Shown here: positions 6,222 to 8,610 of the stretch, piece after piece | Numbering within the stretch: the stretch's first letter is position 1 | How the letters are laid out: each line of letters starts with the position of its first letter | DNA from: an uncultured Armatimonadota bacterium | GTDB taxonomy: Bacteria > Armatimonadota > Fimbriimonadia > Fimbriimonadales > Fimbriimonadaceae | NCBI GenBank assembly: GCA_946478935.1 | Contig: CAMLEL010000078.1 | Location: 1 to 8,610 of the forward strand | Reading direction: 5' to 3' | DNA: 8,610 nucleotides | Notes under the pieces: model-generated | What the model was told of the DNA's origin: nothing | The model's input: only the letters and a program-made list of their open reading frames with translations | The model's database searches: none | Program-made: the position numbers and the translations under genes

Positions 6222-6227
6222 TAAGCT
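6222..6227 (+). promoter_or_regulatory. -10-like hexamer TAAGCT before the lipoprotein gene
   Basis: GAGTTAAGCT ends seven bases before the ATG at 6235, with no Shine-Dalgarno sequence at a useful distance and no -35. It is consistent with a transcript starting on or next to the ATG. The 39-base gap after osmC leaves room for little else. Confidence 0.5.
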
Positions 6228-6234
6228 GATCGTC

Positions 6235-7068
6235 ATGCGGAGAATGGTAAGTCTTTGCGCGATAGCCGTGGTTGCCGGTTGCGCGGTTCAGGATCCGGCT
6301 AAGCAGGTCAAGCCGTTGACAATCCCGAAATCGACGAAAGTCGAGCTTGTTTTGGCAAAGCACCTCAGCGCCGGAGAAGCGAAAGAGGGCGACTTCGTTC
6401 CGTTCATCGTGTCTCGCGACGTGATCGTGGATGGACGAGTGGCCATTCCCAAGGGCGCCTTGGCCGAGGGCAAGGTTTCGTGGTCCAGAAGTGAGGGCTC
6501 ATTGTCGGGACTGGTCAATGAACCGGCCCGACTCGAAGTCAAATTCGACAGCCTTAAGCTGGGCGCAAAGAGCGCTCAACTTGTGGCGGATTTGGAAGAT
6601 CCAGCCAAAGCGTATGCCTTCACGCGGGAAAACACCGGAACACCAGACTCCAACGATGAGAAATTGGATGAGCTTCTAAAAACTGAGGCCAACCGTCGGC
6701 TCGCCGAAAAATTCGACGAGCTGTTTGCTGGCAAGAGCCCAGACCTTTCCGGCACCGAAGCTGAAGAAGCGCTTCGCACAATTGCCGGTGAACTCGGAAT
6801 GACGGAGACTCAGCGGATCATCTCCAATGGAAAGTCAAATGCTGGCCAAATCGCCAACACCATCGAACGCCTTCAGCGAGGCGATATTTCTAGTATCGCT
6901 CGTGGCGATCTCACGCTCAGCCTGAACGCCGTGATGGAACTGGCGAACCTCGTCGGCGGATTGGGCAGTAGGCTTTCAAGAGCCCTCAAGGGCCGAACGA
7001 TTCACGCTTATCCAGGCACCGTTGTCGAAGCATATTTGGCCGAATCGGTAGAAATCGTTTCGTCTTAG
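6235..7068 (+). CDS. Lipoprotein of unrecognised function
   Basis: A 277-residue protein. The N-terminus (MRRMVSLCAIAVVAGC) has a basic start, a hydrophobic core and a lipobox VAGC, so Cys16 is the likely lipidated residue and the protein sits on the outer face of a membrane. Residues about 33-120 look like a small beta domain: TKVELVLAKHLSAGEAKEGD, then VIVDGRVAIPKGALAEGKV. The layout of a charged 'GD' turn, a 'v.g...iPKGa.a.G.V' hairpin and a final strand is one I have seen in uncharacterised exported beta-domain proteins. The last strand of that pattern (YPGTVVEAYLAESVEI) appears only at 259-274. Between them, residues about 122-255 are charged, probably helical sequence, as if inserted into the beta domain. 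No catalytic residues are evident and I assign no function. The start is supported by the -10-like hexamer and the signal peptide. Confidence 0.82.
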   Translation: MRRMVSLCAIAVVAGCAVQDPAKQVKPLTIPKSTKVELVLAKHLSAGEAKEGDFVPFIVSRDVIVDGRVAIPKGALAEGKVSWSRSEGSLSGLVNEPARLEVKFDSLKLGAKSAQLVADLEDPAKAYAFTRENTGTPDSNDEKLDELLKTEANRRLAEKFDELFAGKSPDLSGTEAEEALRTIAGELGMTETQRIISNGKSNAGQIANTIERLQRGDISSIARGDLTLSLNAVMELANLVGGLGSRLSRALKGRTIHAYPGTVVEAYLAESVEIVSS

Positions 7069-7081
7069 TTGGTTAACTAAC
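7068..7081. promoter_or_regulatory. Imperfect inverted repeat over the -35 of the YHS gene
   Basis: GTTGGTTAACTAAC is an inverted repeat around GTTAAC with one mismatched pair. It begins at the last base of the lipoprotein stop codon and covers the -35-like TTGGTT (7069-7074). This position would suit an operator for a repressor, but a chance AT-rich repeat is possible. Confidence 0.35.
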
Positions 7082-7097
7082 TCATTCGTGTTATGAT
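7069..7097 (+). promoter_or_regulatory. Promoter before the YHS-like gene: TTGGTT - 17 bases - TATGAT
   Basis: The only element in the window with both boxes. A -35-like TTGGTT is at 7069-7074, then exactly 17 bases, then TATGAT at 7092-7097 (five of six -10 consensus bases). The hexamer ends nine bases before the ATG at 7107. No Shine-Dalgarno sequence lies between, so the transcript would have no or a very short leader. Confidence 0.62.
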
Positions 7098-7106
7098 GAC
7101 TTCGAG

Positions 7107-8129
7107 ATGCTGATGATCACTGCGGCAATAGCATTGGGAGTCTTAACCGTCCAAGAGCCCAAGTATGGAACGTTCAAATTCGACCCTGTCGAATTGGTGA
7201 ATGGCAAGGAGTTCAAGGGCAACCCAGACATCTTCCTTGACCATCAAGGCTATCGCTATTTGTTCTTCTCTCAGGATTCTCGGGACAAATTCAAGGCAAG
7301 GCCCCAGGCATATGAAATCCAACTGGGTGGCGCTTGCGGCAAAATGGCCGAACTCGGGGGCCGGGGAAGTACAGACCGCTTTTGGGTTCACCGCAAACGC
7401 ATCTACCTTTTTGCATCCGATGGCTGTCGAGAAGGATTCAAAGCTAATCCCGAAGGGCACATCGAGCGGGACGATCGGTTTGTTCCCGCCTCCAAGTCCA
7501 ATCTCGAACGGGGAGCGAGGCTCATCGCCCAAGTTCGGGCATGGACCGGATTCGACAAGTTGAGCCCACAGACGGTCATCACCGTCACCAATGAGTCGAG
7601 CCTCACCCAAGGTCAACGCACGTACGCCGTACTCGATCTGGTGCGAATCGGGCCGGGAGCTGATTATTTCGAGAAGTCCACTTACGATGGATCAGGCTAT
7701 GGATACCTTCTGCAAGGTTCAAAAGCTATCGAGATCGATCCAAGCGGCTCGGAGGATCCCCTTGCTCCCACTTGGAAACGTGCTGTCGAGAGGCGGCGCG
7801 CACGCCACATTGCTGGCATTTTGACCGCGAAGTCAGGTGAGCGAAACCAATTTGTATTCAAGTCTTCTTCTGGCGGAGTCGCGACTGTCGACGCTTACAT
7901 TGATCGCGTGTTGACGACCTTGCGAATTGAGGAAGGAACGGGAAAGATCCTCGGTATGCGCGTTCACGAGCGAAATCGATCCGGCATCATTGGCTGGGTT
8001 GATCGCACATACACGCAGTACGCGACAGTCGACGGGGTGACCTATCCGATTTCCTGGACTGCCACGTACGTAGACTCAAATACTCCTGCTCCCGGCCGAC
8101 AAAGAGACAAGATCAGCATCACGCGGTAA
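7107..8129 (+). CDS. Exported protein with two YHS-like half-repeats and a C-terminal beta-rich domain
   Basis: A 340-residue protein. The start (MLMITAAIALGVLTVQ) is a short hydrophobic stretch without an N-terminal basic residue, a weak signal peptide. Residues about 20-125 resemble YHS-domain proteins, small modules often found with metal or thiol chemistry: FDPVELVNGKEFKGNPDIF, then YRYLFFSQDSRDKFKARPQAY (50-69), then LGGACGKMAELGGRG (73-87). A second unit follows at 97-118: KRIYLFASDGCREGFKANPEG. The two units align as YLF(F/A)S, an acidic turn, (K/R)..FKA.P, which suggests an internal duplication. Cys77 and Cys107 are the only cysteines. Residues from about 135 to 340 look like an antiparallel beta domain, ending with YTQYATVDGVTYPISWTAT (302-320). 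This resembles exported proteins whose last strands carry a 'y..vdGv.yP' motif, as in LolA-like domains, but the match is loose. Substrate and partner are unknown. It has its own two-box promoter. Confidence 0.8.
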   Translation: MLMITAAIALGVLTVQEPKYGTFKFDPVELVNGKEFKGNPDIFLDHQGYRYLFFSQDSRDKFKARPQAYEIQLGGACGKMAELGGRGSTDRFWVHRKRIYLFASDGCREGFKANPEGHIERDDRFVPASKSNLERGARLIAQVRAWTGFDKLSPQTVITVTNESSLTQGQRTYAVLDLVRIGPGADYFEKSTYDGSGYGYLLQGSKAIEIDPSGSEDPLAPTWKRAVERRRARHIAGILTAKSGERNQFVFKSSSGGVATVDAYIDRVLTTLRIEEGTGKILGMRVHERNRSGIIGWVDRTYTQYATVDGVTYPISWTATYVDSNTPAPGRQRDKISITR

Positions 8130-8147
8130 TCCTGGTGCCAACGTGAG

Positions 8148-8153
8148 TATCTT
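8148..8153 (+). promoter_or_regulatory. -10-like hexamer TATCTT before the MutM-family gene
   Basis: GTGAGTATCTT ends nine bases before the ATG at 8163. A TG two bases before AG gives a hint of an extended -10. No -35 and no Shine-Dalgarno sequence are seen. The 33-base gap to the preceding stop holds no hairpin that I can support. Confidence 0.5.
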
Positions 8154-8162
8154 CTATCGGGT

Positions 8163-8610
8163 ATGCCCGAACTGCCTGAAGTCGAAACTGTTCGCCGAAC
8201 CCTCGAGCGCGTCCTGAAGGGGAAGCGTATTGCTCGTGCCGAAGTCATACGCGACGACATCATCCTGTTTGGTGAGGATCCGCAGGTCATTCAGGCTGCT
8301 CTGGAAGGGAGATCTGTCACCGAGGTTGGCCGCCACGGCAAGTATTGGTGGCTTGAATTCGCCGACAAACCGTGGTTGATCGGACACTTGGGCATGAGCG
8401 GATGGGTCCGGGAGCTTGGCGAACCGACTATCCGCCTTCGCGAGCATGGCAAGAAGCCCATGGATGACGAGGAAGGTCGCCCAAGATTCCTCAAGCTGCT
8501 GATCGAGACTGATGAAGGCCGGCGCGTTGCATTTACCGATGGCCGGCGCTTGGGACGACTTTGGCTCTCCTCCGATCTGGCATCGGACAAAAGACTGGAT
8601 AAGCTGGGTC
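8163..8610 (+). CDS. mutM: MutM/Fpg-family formamidopyrimidine-DNA glycosylase (5' part)
   Basis: The first 149 codons of a gene that runs off the right edge. MPELPEVETVRRTLE is the family hallmark: after removal of Met the N-terminal proline is the nucleophile and the next glutamate is essential. GRHGKYWWLEF (57-67) has the conserved lysine, and HLGMSGWV (75-82) the methionine that helps fill the gap left by the flipped base. The enzyme removes oxidised purines such as 8-oxoguanine and nicks the strand. Differences from typical Fpg: a charged insert at about 93-108 (REHGKKPMDDEEGRPR), and DGRRLG at 126-131 where DPRRFG is usual, so the wedge phenylalanine is a leucine. The normal length is about 270-290 residues; the helix-2-turn-helix and C-terminal zinc finger lie outside the window. 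A diverged Fpg/Nei paralogue is possible, so the symbol is provisional. Confidence 0.88.
   Translation, partial: MPELPEVETVRRTLERVLKGKRIARAEVIRDDIILFGEDPQVIQAALEGRSVTEVGRHGKYWWLEFADKPWLIGHLGMSGWVRELGEPTIRLREHGKKPMDDEEGRPRFLKLLIETDEGRRVAFTDGRRLGRLWLSSDLASDKRLDKLG

Noticed and set aside
1..8610. CRISPR array, insertion sequence, tRNA or prophage genes
   Set aside because: I saw no regularly spaced repeats, terminal inverted repeats with a transposase, cloverleaf sequence or phage-like protein on either strand.

Overview
The window is a gene-dense stretch of bacterial chromosome, moderately GC-rich by eye, with no tRNA, rRNA, CRISPR array, insertion sequence or phage gene that I can see. Taxonomic inference is weak. 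The short PheT, the leaderless-looking promoters, the small zinc-ribbon protein and the YHS and lipoprotein genes would fit Armatimonadota (Fimbriimonadia-like) or a neighbouring deep-branching lineage. No marker here settles this.

Layout. From 1 to 1658 three genes lie on the minus strand, read from right to left: a small zinc-ribbon protein, an AmpD/PGRP-type N-acetylmuramoyl-L-alanine amidase, and a Gfo/Idh/MocA oxidoreductase that runs off the left edge. The last two are joined by a one-base stop/start overlap. From 1774 to 3813 is pheT (phenylalanyl-tRNA synthetase beta), a short form without the usual N-terminal tRNA-binding domain. It runs into the 3' end of a convergent minus-strand polytopic membrane protein (3737-5110), with a 77-base tail-to-tail overlap. 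From 5170 to the right edge are five plus-strand genes: a secreted TlpA/ResA-like thioredoxin, an OsmC/Ohr-type peroxidase, a lipoprotein of unrecognised function, an exported protein with two YHS-like half-repeats, and the 5' part of a MutM/Fpg-family DNA glycosylase.

How the genes relate. The right-hand genes share a loose theme of envelope thiol chemistry and oxidative-damage defence (thioredoxin, OsmC peroxidase, cysteine-containing YHS-like protein, oxidised-base glycosylase). Each has its own promoter-like element, so this is a neighbourhood rather than a proven operon. The left-hand amidase and oxidoreductase look co-transcribed and may belong to cell-wall or amino-sugar turnover, which is inference.

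The most interesting signals are regulatory. All six plus-strand start codons have a TANNNT -10-like hexamer only 6 to 12 bases upstream, several preceded by AG, and mostly no Shine-Dalgarno sequence. This is the signature of leaderless transcription. A second oddity is that the amidase reading frame stays open, with amidase-like sequence, 21 codons upstream of its first possible start, back to the TAG of the in-frame zinc-ribbon gene. I see no clearly new multi-gene system.
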